From: Arcobacteraceae bacterium
Lineage (GTDB): Bacteria; Campylobacterota; Campylobacteria; Campylobacterales; Arcobacteraceae
NCBI GenBank assembly: GCA_023229945.1
Contig: JALNYH010000001.1
Coordinates: 1-64,000, forward strand
Length of the DNA: 64,000 nucleotides
Direction of reading: 5' to 3'
The notes beneath the pieces were generated by a model. The model was not told where the DNA came from. It did no database searches and saw only the letters and a list, made by a program, of their open reading frames with translations. A program made the translations under genes and the position numbers. Shown piece after piece: positions 42,819-52,944 of the stretch. The stretch's first letter is position 1; each line of letters begins with the position of its first letter.

Positions 42819-43480
42819 ACACTTAGCCAAGATTGAATTCCCCCTCTATACCACATGATTTTTTCTTGTGGATAACCCAATTCTATCAAAATATTCATAG
42901 CTCTATTTGACTGCGAACACCATGCTCCATTGCAAAAGAGTATAATTGTTTTTGCATTTTTTAAATCAAATGTTCCATCACTTAGCTCTTTGATGCCTAA
43001 TTTTTCTAAATTGGCATAATATTCTTTTTCAAAAAGTTCATCTTTTTCCATTTCATTATATGGTACATTTATGGATGAGGGTATAGTAAAATATTGATAC
43101 CAAGATGAAGGTCTACTATCAATAAGTGCGTATTTGGATGGGTTTATATTGATTTTGTTTTTAATAAAATCTAATACTTCAAGTTCTCCTACGGTTTTGA
43201 TGGTATCGTTGAAAATAATTGGTTGGATAATACCTTTTGTGGTAACAAATATTTTTTTACATTCATTTGGGGTATTTGATGACGCATAACTTTCACTCCA
43301 AATAATTTCGGGAGTCAATGGCAAGTCAATACAAGGCTTTGGATTTTCTCTTTGTACTAATACTTGGATTTTAGAGCCATCAAGCTTTGTATGGGTTACT
43401 TGTACTCCCATATATGGAAGATTGATAAGTGAATTTGCAAATATAAAAATAGGCAAAATCAGAACTAGAACTATTTTCAT
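42791..43480 (-). CDS. Secreted rhodanese-domain protein
   Basis: A 229-residue protein with a signal peptide (MKIVLVLILPIFIFA). An N-terminal part of about 95 residues (three Cys) precedes a rhodanese domain (about 100-220) with ALIDSRPSSWY and the active-site loop CNGAWC. The second Cys of that loop is unusual. Probably periplasmic sulfur or thiol transfer; not assignable further. Monocistronic. Confidence 0.82.
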   Translation of the reverse strand: MKIVLVLILPIFIFANSLINLPYMGVQVTHTKLDGSKIQVLVQRENPKPCIDLPLTPEIIWSESYASSNTPNECKKIFVTTKGIIQPIIFNDTIKTVGELEVLDFIKNKININPSKYALIDSRPSSWYQYFTIPSSINVPYNEMEKDELFEKEYYANLEKLGIKELSDGTFDLKNAKTIILFCNGAWCSQSNRAMNILIELGYPQEKIMWYRGGIQSWLSVNLTIVSNQ

Positions 43481-43562
43481 AATTAATCCTTAGTATAAAT
43501 AAAATTTTTACATAGAGTATGATACAATAAATTTGGTAAAATAGTAAAAGAAAAGGACATTT

Positions 43563-45173
43563 TTGGATATATTGACAATTATAGTTGTTACGCTAGCTAT
43601 TTCTTTGGGATTAAATTTGGTTTTACGAAAATTAAATGTATCCCCAATAGTTGGATATATTTTAACTGGTGCAGTAATTATATTTTTTGTGGATCTGACA
43701 ACTGTTGATAAGCATTATATTGAAGAAGTTGCAGAGTTTGGTATAGTGTTTTTGATGTTTACTATAGGGCTAGAATTTTCTTTGCATCATCTTAAAAGTA
43801 TGAAAAAAGAGGTTTTTGTCATCGGGTTTGCTCAAGTTGTTATTACTTCGGCTGTATTTACTTCAATAGCTCACTATATTTTTGGAATAAATCTTAATAC
43901 ATCTTTGGTAATTGGTACGGCATTAGCACTTTCATCTACGGCGATAGTTTTGAAAATACTAAATGAAAATGGTGATATCCATCGTCCTTATGGTAGGAAT
44001 TCATTGGGCATTTTACTATTTCAAGATATTGCAGTAATTCCTATTTTACTTATGGTTGTATTTTTGGCAAATAGTGAAAATACATCGGTTTCATCACTTT
44101 TATTTCAGACTTTAGTATCTGGTATTTTTGTTTTGGTTGTATTGTTTGTGGTGGGGAAATATGCTACTAGTAAATTCTTATCAGCAGTAATTGATAGTAA
44201 GTCTGAAGAACTTTTTATTGCATCTATTATCCTTATAGTACTTTCATCATCATTATTTGCACATATGTTTGGGTTTTCTTATTCTTTGGGGGCATTTATT
44301 GCTGGTATGCTTATTGCTGAGACAAAATATAAGCATCAAATAGAAGCTGACCTTGTACCTTTTAGGGATTTATTGCTTGGATTGTTTTTCATAACTGTAG
44401 GGTTGCAATTGAATTTACAATTTGTTTTGGACAATTTTTTCATAATAGTTGGACTAACAGCTGGGATACTTTTATTAAAAGCTATTTTGATATTTGTTAT
44501 TATGAGGGTATTTACTTTTACAAAAAGAGCTTTTAAAACAGCTCTTGCTTTGGCTCAAGTGGGTGAATTTGCATTTGCTATCTTTGCTGTTGCTAAATCA
44601 AATTCTTTGATTGATGGTGATGTATTGCAAATTCTTATTTCTGTGGCTGTAATATCTTTGATTTTTACTTCTTTGGCTGTTAGATATGTAAGAGAGTTTA
44701 CAAACTTTTTTTATAAGCAAAGAAGTGAGATACTTGATGAGCCTATAATAACATCTGAAATTAAGAATCATGTTATAGTATGTGGATATTCTTTGCTTGG
44801 ACAAAAAATAGTAAAACAACTAAGAAAAAAAGATATACCATATATGGCAGTAGATCAAGACCAAACACATGTAGATATTGGTATTCAAAGAGGTGATGCA
44901 GTATTCTTTGGTAACGCAGCATCAAAATCTATTCTTGAATCTATGTTTTTGAAAAATGCTATGGCTGTGATAATAGCAATTGATAATGATGATAAAGTGA
45001 GACTTATTTGTGAATCAATAAAAGATATAAATCCTCATATTCATATCATAGTAAAAGTGACTCATCAAGCTCAAATAGATGATTTAGAAGGGCTTGGAGT
45101 GAGAGATTTTGTAAACCAGAATGAAAGCGTTGCCAAATTACTCGTGAGTAAAGCAATGAAATGTGATTTATAG
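43563..45173 (+). CDS. KefB-type cation:proton antiporter
   Basis: A 536-residue CPA2 transporter: about 12 membrane helices (1-385) and a C-terminal RCK_N/TrkA-N domain (about 400-530) with the nucleotide-binding motif CGYSLLGQ. Likely potassium efflux or Na+/K+:H+ exchange. TTG start with AAAAGGA upstream. Converges on the Usp gene with a shared hairpin. Confidence 0.88.
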   Translation: MDILTIIVVTLAISLGLNLVLRKLNVSPIVGYILTGAVIIFFVDLTTVDKHYIEEVAEFGIVFLMFTIGLEFSLHHLKSMKKEVFVIGFAQVVITSAVFTSIAHYIFGINLNTSLVIGTALALSSTAIVLKILNENGDIHRPYGRNSLGILLFQDIAVIPILLMVVFLANSENTSVSSLLFQTLVSGIFVLVVLFVVGKYATSKFLSAVIDSKSEELFIASIILIVLSSSLFAHMFGFSYSLGAFIAGMLIAETKYKHQIEADLVPFRDLLLGLFFITVGLQLNLQFVLDNFFIIVGLTAGILLLKAILIFVIMRVFTFTKRAFKTALALAQVGEFAFAIFAVAKSNSLIDGDVLQILISVAVISLIFTSLAVRYVREFTNFFYKQRSEILDEPIITSEIKNHVIVCGYSLLGQKIVKQLRKKDIPYMAVDQDQTHVDIGIQRGDAVFFGNAASKSILESMFLKNAMAVIIAIDNDDKVRLICESIKDINPHIHIIVKVTHQAQIDDLEGLGVRDFVNQNESVAKLLVSKAMKCDL

Positions 45174-45174
45174 A

Positions 45175-45202
45175 TTAGATAGTACAAAAATGTACTATCT
45201 AA
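45175..45202. terminator. Shared hairpin between KefB-like and Usp genes
   Basis: A 12-bp perfect stem (TTAGATAGTACA / TGTACTATCTAA) with loop AAAA, between convergent stops. No long T run, so termination is likely but not certain. Confidence 0.6.
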
Positions 45203-46061
45203 TAAGAACTACAGGTTTTTGGCTATTAGCTAATATTTTGGCAGTAAAACTTCCAAATAGTGCATTTCGTAGTTTGCCGTGACTAAAAGCACCCATTGCA
45301 AGCATATCTATGTTGTTTTCTTCTTGAAATTTTAAAAGTTCATTCAATGGGTCACCTTTTAGTGACACAAACTCTACTTCCATATTAGAATCTTCCATAA
45401 TCATTTTTGCTTGAGCCAGAAGTAGTTGTGATTTTCTCTCATCATTACATACATTTACTACATATCTTTTGATATCATTTCCTAGTGTTGGAGACTTGAC
45501 GATAGATTGTAATGCTTTTATTGAGCTAGGGCTTCCATCATATGCCATCAAAACACTTTTGACTGGTGTAAATTCACCATTTACAAGTAGTGTTGGTACA
45601 TCAATAGTTCTTAAAATTTCTTCTATTTGTTCACCAATAGTATGGTTTTGCCCATCATGATTTTGACCACGAAGGCCTATTATAAGAAGTCTAATTTTAT
45701 CTTGTAATTCAATCAAATTTTCATAAAGTGTGCCATGTCTTTGAGCTGTGATAATATTTTCTACACCGGCTGAAATTGCTCTACTTTTAAGCTGTGCTAA
45801 TATATCTTTACCTTGAGATATCAAGCATTTGCTCTCTACTTCATCTTCTTTTGATAAAGTTTCTAGTAAATCATCTCGTTCACCAAGTGACATATTTCCA
45901 CTTAAGTCAACTTTTGATGATTTGTGACTATGTTCTACTGTATTTAGTAGTTTTAGTGGCAAATTTAAAGTCTTTGCAACTTCTACTCCATAATCAACTA
46001 CACTTGTAGAAAACTTAGAACCATCAACACATGCAAAAATTGCTTTATCATACGATAGCAT
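45195..46061 (-). CDS. Tandem universal stress protein
   Basis: A 288-residue protein of two UspA domains (about 5-145 and 150-288). The second ends with the ATP-type motif GAFSHGKLRNALFGSFTAKI. It lies 2 bp downstream of the SulP transporter and is presumably co-expressed with it; Usp partners of SulP or antiporters often bind nucleotides and tune transport. Confidence 0.87.
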   Translation of the reverse strand: MLSYDKAIFACVDGSKFSTSVVDYGVEVAKTLNLPLKLLNTVEHSHKSSKVDLSGNMSLGERDDLLETLSKEDEVESKCLISQGKDILAQLKSRAISAGVENIITAQRHGTLYENLIELQDKIRLLIIGLRGQNHDGQNHTIGEQIEEILRTIDVPTLLVNGEFTPVKSVLMAYDGSPSSIKALQSIVKSPTLGNDIKRYVVNVCNDERKSQLLLAQAKMIMEDSNMEVEFVSLKGDPLNELLKFQEENNIDMLAMGAFSHGKLRNALFGSFTAKILANSQKPVVLIR

Positions 46062-46063
46062 TA

Positions 46064-47557
46064 CTAGTGACCTCCCATTACTTTTTCTATTTCATCTGGT
46101 TTGTCATGAATACCAAATCTATCTATAATAGTTTTGCTAGCTTCATTTTGTCCAATAAGCTCCACTTCCGTCCCTTCTCTTCTAAACTTGATAACAGCTT
46201 TGTCAAGTGCATAAACAGCTGAAATGTCCCAAAAGTGAGCTCTACTTAAATCTATTACTACTTTATCTAAAACTTCTTTAAAATCAAATGTTTCATAAAA
46301 TTTATCACTACTATTGAAAAACACTTGTCCTATAAACTTGTATGTTTTTGTATTGGTTTCTTCATCATAAGAGATATCACAATACATAAAGTGACTGATT
46401 TTGTTTGCAAAAAATAGTGATGCAAGAAGTACCCCAGTCACCACACCATAAGCTAAGTTGTGAGTACCTACTGTTACAGCTACGGTTGAAAGCATTACTA
46501 TATTTGTAGAAATTGGCAATGTTTTTAGCTTTTTGATACTACTCCAGTCAAATGTACCAATAGATACCATTATCATAACGGCTACTAATGCAGCCATTGG
46601 AATAAGTGATATGATATCGCTTAAAAATACTACCATAATAAGAAGAAACACCCCAGCTACAAGAGTAGATAGTCTTCCACGACCACCTGATTTTATATTG
46701 ATTACAGATTGTCCTATCATTGCACATCCTGCCATACCACCGATACAGCCACTTGCTATATTTGCAATACCTTGACCTTTTGCTTCCCTAGATTTATCAC
46801 TTTTTGTATCTGTTAGCTCATCTACGATAGTAGCTGTCATAAATGACTCTAACAAACCAACAATAGCTAATGCGAAAGCATAAGGGAAAATTATCTGTAA
46901 AGTTTCGAAATTCATAGGAACATCTGGCCATAAGAATATTGGTAATGTATCAGGAAGCTGACCCATATCTCCAACATTTCTAACATCCCACCCTGTAAGC
47001 ATAACAAAAATAGTAATTACAACAATTGTCACAAGAGGAGAAGGCAAAATCTTACCAATCTTTGGTACATAAGGGAAAAGATATATAATACCAAGCCCTA
47101 CAGCAGTAAGTGCATATACATGCCATGTTACATTGGTGAGTTCTGGAAGCTGAGCCATAAAGATAAGAATAGCTAGAGCATTTACAAATCCAACCACAAC
47201 AGCCCGTGCTACAAAGCTCATAAGCTTAGCCACACCAATATATGCTAATATAATCTGAATCACACCTGTAAGAAGTGTAGCAGCTAGTAAATACTCCAAG
47301 CCATGATCTTTGACCAAAGTAATCATAAGTAATGCCATAGCACCAGTAGCTGCACTTATCATCCCAGGTCTTCCACCTACAAAAGCGATAACAACAGCTA
47401 TACAAAACGAAGCATAAAGTCCAACTTTAGGGTCAACACCAGCGATAATAGAAAATGCGATAGCTTCTGGAATAAGAGCAAGAGCAACTACAAGCCCTGA
47501 TAATACATCGCCTCTAATATTTCCAAACCAATCTTTTTTTGAAGATAGTAGTAACAA
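46064..47557 (-). CDS. SulP family anion transporter
   Basis: A 497-residue SLC26/SulP transporter: about 12 membrane segments (20-400) and a C-terminal STAS domain (about 400-497, HFWDISAVYALD). The short GCIGGMAGCAMIGQSVIN segment is family-typical. Substrate could be sulfate or bicarbonate (BicA-like); I cannot decide. Clusters with a Usp gene. Confidence 0.88.
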   Translation of the reverse strand: MLLLSSKKDWFGNIRGDVLSGLVVALALIPEAIAFSIIAGVDPKVGLYASFCIAVVIAFVGGRPGMISAATGAMALLMITLVKDHGLEYLLAATLLTGVIQIILAYIGVAKLMSFVARAVVVGFVNALAILIFMAQLPELTNVTWHVYALTAVGLGIIYLFPYVPKIGKILPSPLVTIVVITIFVMLTGWDVRNVGDMGQLPDTLPIFLWPDVPMNFETLQIIFPYAFALAIVGLLESFMTATIVDELTDTKSDKSREAKGQGIANIASGCIGGMAGCAMIGQSVINIKSGGRGRLSTLVAGVFLLIMVVFLSDIISLIPMAALVAVMIMVSIGTFDWSSIKKLKTLPISTNIVMLSTVAVTVGTHNLAYGVVTGVLLASLFFANKISHFMYCDISYDEETNTKTYKFIGQVFFNSSDKFYETFDFKEVLDKVVIDLSRAHFWDISAVYALDKAVIKFRREGTEVELIGQNEASKTIIDRFGIHDKPDEIEKVMGGH

Positions 47558-47667
47558 AAAATATCCTTTTTTAGTACATTTTATACATGAAATGCCGTAA
47601 TGGAGAGTGTTATTTTAGCTTTTAGAGTTAAAAATTTACGGCAAATATGAAGTATGATTTTGGCGGA

Positions 47668-48135
47668 TTATACTAAAAATAAGCTTAGTTTAAGTATAAG
47701 TAGAGTCATAAGTCCAGCAAAGAAGCCTGCCACGATATCATCACCCATCACACCTAAGCCACCTTTGACTTTTGCATCAATTTTGCCTATTACTGAAGGC
47801 TTAACTATATCAAAAAATCTAAATAAAATAAATCCTATGATAGCTCCAATATATAAATTGAATTCACTATGAGCCACCATAGATAGGCATAACCACATAC
47901 CAGCAAGTTCATCTATAACAATCTCTTTACCATCATGACTGCCAGTTTCTAGCTCGTATTTGTCTATCTCTTTTATTGCTACAATAGATATCAAAATAGT
48001 AAGTAAAAAAAGTGTTGTAGCAGAGCTTACTTGAAGCAATAATAATCCAAGAATAAGTGCAACTATACTTCCAGCAGTTCCTGGTGCTTTTGGGCTAAGC
48101 CCACTATAAAAAAGTGTTAAAAAAGCTTTTCTCAT
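47668..48135 (-). CDS. pgpA: Phosphatidylglycerophosphatase A
   Basis: A 155-residue membrane enzyme, dephosphorylating PGP to phosphatidylglycerol. GLSPKAPGTAGS near the N-terminus and DELAGMW with the metal-binding Asp and Glu are conserved. ATG 48135 is chosen (ATGA overlap with the regulator stop); upstream in-frame codons lie in the regulator gene. Confidence 0.93.
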   Translation of the reverse strand: MRKAFLTLFYSGLSPKAPGTAGSIVALILGLLLLQVSSATTLFLLTILISIVAIKEIDKYELETGSHDGKEIVIDELAGMWLCLSMVAHSEFNLYIGAIIGFILFRFFDIVKPSVIGKIDAKVKGGLGVMGDDIVAGFFAGLMTLLILKLSLFLV

Positions 48136-49013
48136 TTTTTCTTCTCGACGCCTAGTTTTTTTCTCTTTTCCCAAAGTGATTTTCTACTAATTCCTAACTT
48201 TTTACTTAGTTCTGTATCTGGGTATTTGTCTTGGAAAGTATTTACCACAAGTTTTACATAGTCATTGATAGTCATGATATTGTCATTTGCTATCATATTG
48301 TTTGAATTCTTACTTTCAATCTTTTCATACATAAATTCTGGCTCATTATCAAGTGATGAAATAATTACATTCAAATCAACTATAGCTTTTTGTAGCATAT
48401 CTTTGAGGGATTTTTTTAATGAATGGTAATCTGTCATATAATAAAGGGTAGATTTGTTTAAATCTTTGATTTCTTGAACTAAATTTACCTTGGAAAGTGA
48501 TAAAATTTTGATTGGAAGGTTTGAGTTGTTTGCGTATTGGAAAAATAGTTTGTCGCTATATTTTTGGTCATTAGTCTCTACTAAAAGTGGGAGTTTAGTC
48601 ACACAATAATCACTTTCAACCCCATCAAAAAGCATATTGAAATAATTTTCATACAAGCAAAGCTCTTTTTCTATTTTGTTAAATACTTGATAATGATGTA
48701 TTTTTCTAATCAGCTCATCCATCATAAAAGGCTTTTGAACATAGTCATTTGCACCCATTTTGATAGGATTTCCTACTGTTGCATCGCTTATATATGTGAC
48801 AAATAATATTATTATAGTATCTTTGTAGAATTTGATTACATCTTCACAGTTTGTAGTATGCAAATTCATAGATAACAAAACTGTATCGTATTTTTTTGTT
48901 TTATCTATTTCACTAAAAGATGTATAGTGTTCACAAGTATGACCTTCATCAACAAGCTTTGAAGAAACTTTTTGAGCTAGGTATATCTCATCTTCTAAAA
49001 TTAATATTTTCAT
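48132..49013 (-). CDS. HP1021/CemR-type atypical response regulator
   Basis: A 293-residue orphan regulator. The receiver-like domain has an acidic pocket (Glu7, Asp8, Glu9) and Lys94, but the phosphoacceptor position is Ser48 (LLSMNL), as in Helicobacter HP1021. The C-terminus has a Fis-like helix-turn-helix (LSKKLGISRKSLWEKR). The HP1021 group controls redox responses, energy metabolism and initiation at oriC. Four cysteines (27, 56 and two near 122 and 139) could sense redox. Sits between ispDF and pgpA with ATGA overlaps on both sides. Confidence 0.85.
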   Translation of the reverse strand: MKILILEDEIYLAQKVSSKLVDEGHTCEHYTSFSEIDKTKKYDTVLLSMNLHTTNCEDVIKFYKDTIIILFVTYISDATVGNPIKMGANDYVQKPFMMDELIRKIHHYQVFNKIEKELCLYENYFNMLFDGVESDYCVTKLPLLVETNDQKYSDKLFFQYANNSNLPIKILSLSKVNLVQEIKDLNKSTLYYMTDYHSLKKSLKDMLQKAIVDLNVIISSLDNEPEFMYEKIESKNSNNMIANDNIMTINDYVKLVVNTFQDKYPDTELSKKLGISRKSLWEKRKKLGVEKKK

Positions 49014-50134
49014 TTTTGTATCCAATTGTGATATTTTATTGTTGCATTGCTAATTACTGCCACACCCTCACCTCTACCGATAAAGCCTAATTTTTCAGCA
49101 GTAGTTGCTTTGATATTGACAAAACAAGGCTCGATTTGTAGGAGAGTGGATAGTGACTTTTTGATATCTAGTTTATGTGGGGTAATTTTTGGTTTTTGGG
49201 CTATGATGGTAATATCTACATTTACGATATCAAAGCCAACATTTCCGATAAAATTTACTATTTTTTCAAGTAAGATTTTGGAGTCAATTCCACTATAGCT
49301 CATATCCGTATCAGGGAAAAACTCCCCAATATCACCAGCTCCAGCAGCACCCAAAAGGGCATCTATGACAGAGTGTATCAATACATCTCCATCACTATGA
49401 GCTTTGAAGCCATATTCACAAGGAATATGAACCCCTCCTAAAAACATCTTTTTATTTTCTTCAAAAGGATGAATATCAAATCCATTGCCATTTAAGTATA
49501 TATTTGATGGTGGCTTTAGACAGCTTATATCGTTTAGGTCATTGGTAAATGTGAGTTTTTTGGACTTGCTTGAGCCTTGGATATAGCAAACACTACCACC
49601 AATAGAAGCTATTGCACTACTATCATCTGTAAATGTTTGGGATGTTTGAAGGGCAAGTTTGAGCATAGAGGTATTGGATAATTGTGGTGTTTGGATAAGT
49701 TTTACTTTGTCTCTATCAATTGTACAGCCATCAAATACTACAGTATCACTAACATCCAAAACAGGTACAATGCAATCAGCTTTTAGTTTATTTTCAATTA
49801 AAGAGGCTATTATAGCCTGAGGTACGCAACTCCTCGCAACATCTGTAAACATAACATATGGTGTATCAACTTTACTCAAAGCATTTTGCATAGAGTCTTG
49901 TCTGGTGTTACCACCTTGCACATACTCAAACTCATAAGAAAAGTTTTCCATATATTTGATTTCATCTTGATGCCCAGTAACTATTACTTTAGCAAACTTA
50001 TAAGATGAAGAAAGATTTTGTGTGACATAGAGCCAAAGTGGCTTGTCTTCGATTCTTAGCCATTGCTTTTTGGCTTTTGTGCCAAATCTAGTCGAACTAC
50101 CAGCACATAAAACTACCAATGTGATATCAGACAC
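49010..50134 (-). CDS. ispDF: Bifunctional IspD/IspF isoprenoid enzyme
   Basis: A 374-residue fusion. The N-terminal IspD (1 to about 210, CAGSSTRFG) makes CDP-methylerythritol; the C-terminal IspF (about 215-374, DIHPF metal site and GDVLIHSV) makes the cyclic diphosphate. The IspE step is elsewhere. The fusion is characteristic of Campylobacterota and Alphaproteobacteria. Confidence 0.96.
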   Translation of the reverse strand: MSDITLVVLCAGSSTRFGTKAKKQWLRIEDKPLWLYVTQNLSSSYKFAKVIVTGHQDEIKYMENFSYEFEYVQGGNTRQDSMQNALSKVDTPYVMFTDVARSCVPQAIIASLIENKLKADCIVPVLDVSDTVVFDGCTIDRDKVKLIQTPQLSNTSMLKLALQTSQTFTDDSSAIASIGGSVCYIQGSSKSKKLTFTNDLNDISCLKPPSNIYLNGNGFDIHPFEENKKMFLGGVHIPCEYGFKAHSDGDVLIHSVIDALLGAAGAGDIGEFFPDTDMSYSGIDSKILLEKIVNFIGNVGFDIVNVDITIIAQKPKITPHKLDIKKSLSTLLQIEPCFVNIKATTAEKLGFIGRGEGVAVISNATIKYHNWIQK

Positions 50135-50230
50135 TCTACCCCTTTGTATTTGTGTAAAAAAGTATCACATTGTATCAAAAGGTAACTTAAATTTCAAGAA
50201 AGTATAAAATTTGTAACTTATAATCTTCAT

Positions 50231-51397
50231 TTATTTGCGTAATAATAATCCAGTAAGATAAGCTGAATTTGGGATATTAATAATATTTGGATGGTCAGTG
50301 TCACCATACATATATTCAACAATTTCCAAAGTTGTTTTGCTGTTTTTTGAAGCTTCAAATGCCACTTCAAAAAGCTCTTTTTGTCCTATATGGTGTGAGC
50401 ATGAGTAAATAGCTACCAAACCATTTGGATTTAGAAGCCCTAATCCACTTGAAAGCAAGAACTTCATCCCTTTTATCGCCCCTATTGCTTCTTTTTTGGT
50501 TTTGGCAAATGGTGGTGGGTCAAGAACTATCAAATCATATTTGTTTCCGCTTTCAAGCTCTGTTGTAAGGTATTCAAAAGCGTCACCTTTGATTATCTCA
50601 CACTCTTTGAAGTTATTTATTACTATATTGTTTTCTACTTGAGCAAGAGCATTTGCTGAAGCATCTACAAACTTCACTTTTGCTCCTTTTTGCAGTGCAT
50701 ATAGTCCAAATCCTCCAGCATTACAAAACACATCAAGTACGCTCATATTTGGCTCTATATAATTTGATACTATTTCTCTATTTTTTCTTTGGTCAAGATA
50801 AAAGCCAGTTTTTTGCCCATCATACAAACTCATCACAAACTTAATCTCATTTTCTTTTATACTTATATCTTGAGGAACTTCGCCATATATTACACCATTT
50901 AGTGTTTCAATTCCCTCTTTTTTGCGTACTTTTGCATCTGATTTATCAAATATCCCTTTTGGATTTAGAAGTTTTATAAGAAGCTCTATTATCAAATTTC
51001 TATGTTTTTCCATACCCAAAGTATTGATTTGGATTGCAATGAAGCCATTATAAAAATCAACAATAAGCCCAGAAAGCATATCAGCTTCAGAGTGTACTAG
51101 TCTGTACGCATTTGATTTTTTGGATATGGTTTTTCTTTTATTTATAGCAGTTTGTAGTCTTTGTTCCAAAAAGTCACTATTTATATCTACTTTCTCAAAG
51201 CTAAGAACCCTAACAGTTATCACACTTTTTGAGTTGTAGTAACCAGTAGCTAGATACTCTCCCCCAGCTGTAAAAATCTCAACGACTTCCCCATCGCCCA
51301 AATCCTTTGGAGGAGTTGCTAGTTCGTTTTGATATACCCAACAAAAAAGGGATTTTAGCTTGGAGATTGCTTCTTTTGAGACTGTGATTTTTTTCAT
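50231..51397 (-). CDS. rRNA large subunit methyltransferase, RlmI-like
   Basis: A 388-residue SAM methyltransferase with an N-terminal PUA RNA-binding domain (about 1-80) and a Rossmann domain with FCNAGGFGLYAL (motif I) and LDPPPF (motif IV). RlmI methylates C1962 of 23S rRNA in E. coli; the same target is plausible. ATG 51397 lies downstream of a weak GGTCTAAA site. Confidence 0.87.
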   Translation of the reverse strand: MKKITVSKEAISKLKSLFCWVYQNELATPPKDLGDGEVVEIFTAGGEYLATGYYNSKSVITVRVLSFEKVDINSDFLEQRLQTAINKRKTISKKSNAYRLVHSEADMLSGLIVDFYNGFIAIQINTLGMEKHRNLIIELLIKLLNPKGIFDKSDAKVRKKEGIETLNGVIYGEVPQDISIKENEIKFVMSLYDGQKTGFYLDQRKNREIVSNYIEPNMSVLDVFCNAGGFGLYALQKGAKVKFVDASANALAQVENNIVINNFKECEIIKGDAFEYLTTELESGNKYDLIVLDPPPFAKTKKEAIGAIKGMKFLLSSGLGLLNPNGLVAIYSCSHHIGQKELFEVAFEASKNSKTTLEIVEYMYGDTDHPNIINIPNSAYLTGLLLRK

Positions 51398-51466
51398 TTA
51401 TTTAGACCTATTATGAATTTTTAAGTATTATTTTTTAATTATAGCAAAATTTTGATATTAGTCACT

Positions 51467-51482
51467 TGAGTGAGTGGGTGAG
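51467..51482. repeat. Two octamer words near the chemoreceptor terminator
   Basis: TGAGTGAG and TGGGTGAG in tandem, close to the AGAGTGAG words at the window start. Short, so only suggestive. Confidence 0.35.
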
Positions 51483-51532
51483 GTTTATTGATACTTTCAT
51501 TGTCATAAAGGATACATAAGATAAAGTTTTGA

Positions 51533-51561
51533 GAAAAAGAGCCTAAAAAAAGCTCTTTTTC
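51533..51561. terminator. Terminator of the chemoreceptor gene
   Basis: A 10-bp perfect stem, GAAAAAGAGC / GCTCTTTTTC, with T-rich sequence on both strands. Confidence 0.85.
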
Positions 51562-51587
51562 ATATAAACAAACTTATCAAAATAAGC

Positions 51588-52772
51588 TTAATGTTTCGCT
51601 TCGCTAAGCATCATATCAAGGAGTCTGAATACTTCTTTACTTGCATCTTCCATCTCTTTGAGGGCTGATATAGCAACAGGGTAGTCTATACCTTCACTTC
51701 CTATTGCATCAAATACTCTGTGTGTTCCGTTGTGTACCACGGCATGGGGTCTATCTAGTTTTGGATAACTAGGCGTTTGTGAGAAATACTTTCTTCCCAA
51801 ACCTTCATTGTACCATTTACCTAATCTACAGTTTTTGTGGTCAACGAAATTAAATGCTGGTTTATGTTCTGCTACAGATAAATAAGTATTTACTTTCCAT
51901 ATGATATGGTCAAGTTTTGCTAAACTCATAAAAATTCTATCTGTTACTTTCCCCAAACCTCTAAAGGTATCATCTGACATATGAAATACGCGTTGCATAT
52001 CAGAAGAATAAGCTATTGTTTTTTCATTTATCCCTTCTATTGATTTTGTAATATTATCAAATTTTTGGTTTGTAAGCTGGACACTATGTTGTATCGTTTT
52101 TACAACTTCTTCTATGTTTTTTGCAGCTTCTGCGGTTTTGTTTGCAAGATTTTTTACTTCTCCTGCGACTACGGCAAATCCTTTGCCAGCTTCTCCTGCA
52201 GTTGCAGCTTCAACTGCAGCATTTAGAGATAATATATTTGTCTGCAATACTACATCTTTTATTAAAGATAAAGCTTCAGAGATATTTTTTGCTTTTTTAT
52301 CAAGCTCATTTATAACAATGTTCACTTCTAAAGATGTAGAATTTAGTACAGCAACATCTCCAACTATTAGTTCAAGACTTTTTGATGATTTTTTATAAGT
52401 TTGTGAAATCTCATCTGATGAACTTAAGCTTTCTCTAGCGAGTTCTGTAGATTCTGCTATATTGCCTTGAATATCCAAAAGTCCAGATTTTAGATTTTGG
52501 TTCTGAGAAACGAACAATAGTTCTATATTATTGGCTAAATATTCAAATTCATTTGTGCCAACTTCAGGCTGTACATATTCTTTATTTTTTTCAACTAAAA
52601 CCTTCAATTCTTCAATTTCTTTTTTTAATAGTTTATTTTCATATTCAAGTTTTTCATTTGATAACTTTACTGAATCATATTTTGAAACCAAATCTTCATT
52701 TGAAGATTTTATTGAATTTATCTCATCTTTAAGACTTCTATTTTCTTCTTTTAGGTAATTATTAAAAAACAT
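51588..52772 (-). CDS. Soluble methyl-accepting chemoreceptor with zinc-binding CZB domain
   Basis: A 394-residue protein without membrane segments. A coiled coil (8-65), then a chemoreceptor signalling domain (about 75-285, hairpin tip near AAVEAATAGEAGKGFAVVA) and a C-terminal CZB domain with His289, Cys315 (DHKNCRLGKWY) and His residues at 343-351 as predicted zinc ligands. Cytoplasmic CZB receptors respond to zinc or oxidants such as hypochlorous acid. No chemotaxis gene adjoins. Confidence 0.9.
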   Translation of the reverse strand: MFFNNYLKEENRSLKDEINSIKSSNEDLVSKYDSVKLSNEKLEYENKLLKKEIEELKVLVEKNKEYVQPEVGTNEFEYLANNIELLFVSQNQNLKSGLLDIQGNIAESTELARESLSSSDEISQTYKKSSKSLELIVGDVAVLNSTSLEVNIVINELDKKAKNISEALSLIKDVVLQTNILSLNAAVEAATAGEAGKGFAVVAGEVKNLANKTAEAAKNIEEVVKTIQHSVQLTNQKFDNITKSIEGINEKTIAYSSDMQRVFHMSDDTFRGLGKVTDRIFMSLAKLDHIIWKVNTYLSVAEHKPAFNFVDHKNCRLGKWYNEGLGRKYFSQTPSYPKLDRPHAVVHNGTHRVFDAIGSEGIDYPVAISALKEMEDASKEVFRLLDMMLSEAKH

Positions 52773-52944
52773 AATACTTCTCTCCCTTTTATATACTGTT
52801 TAAAATAATATCTGATTATTACCTTAAAAGTAAATTTTTTATTACATAAAATATATAAAAATAGATATTTAATGAATAACTTGTTATTATATCACAATTT
52901 TGTACACAAAATCTCTTAATTTTATTTTTGATATATGGATATAA

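Noticed and set aside
47582..47636. TGCCGTAA / TTACGGCA inverted repeat upstream of the SulP gene
   Set aside because: Arms of 8 bp with a loop of about 38 bp and no T run; too weak to call as terminator or operator.
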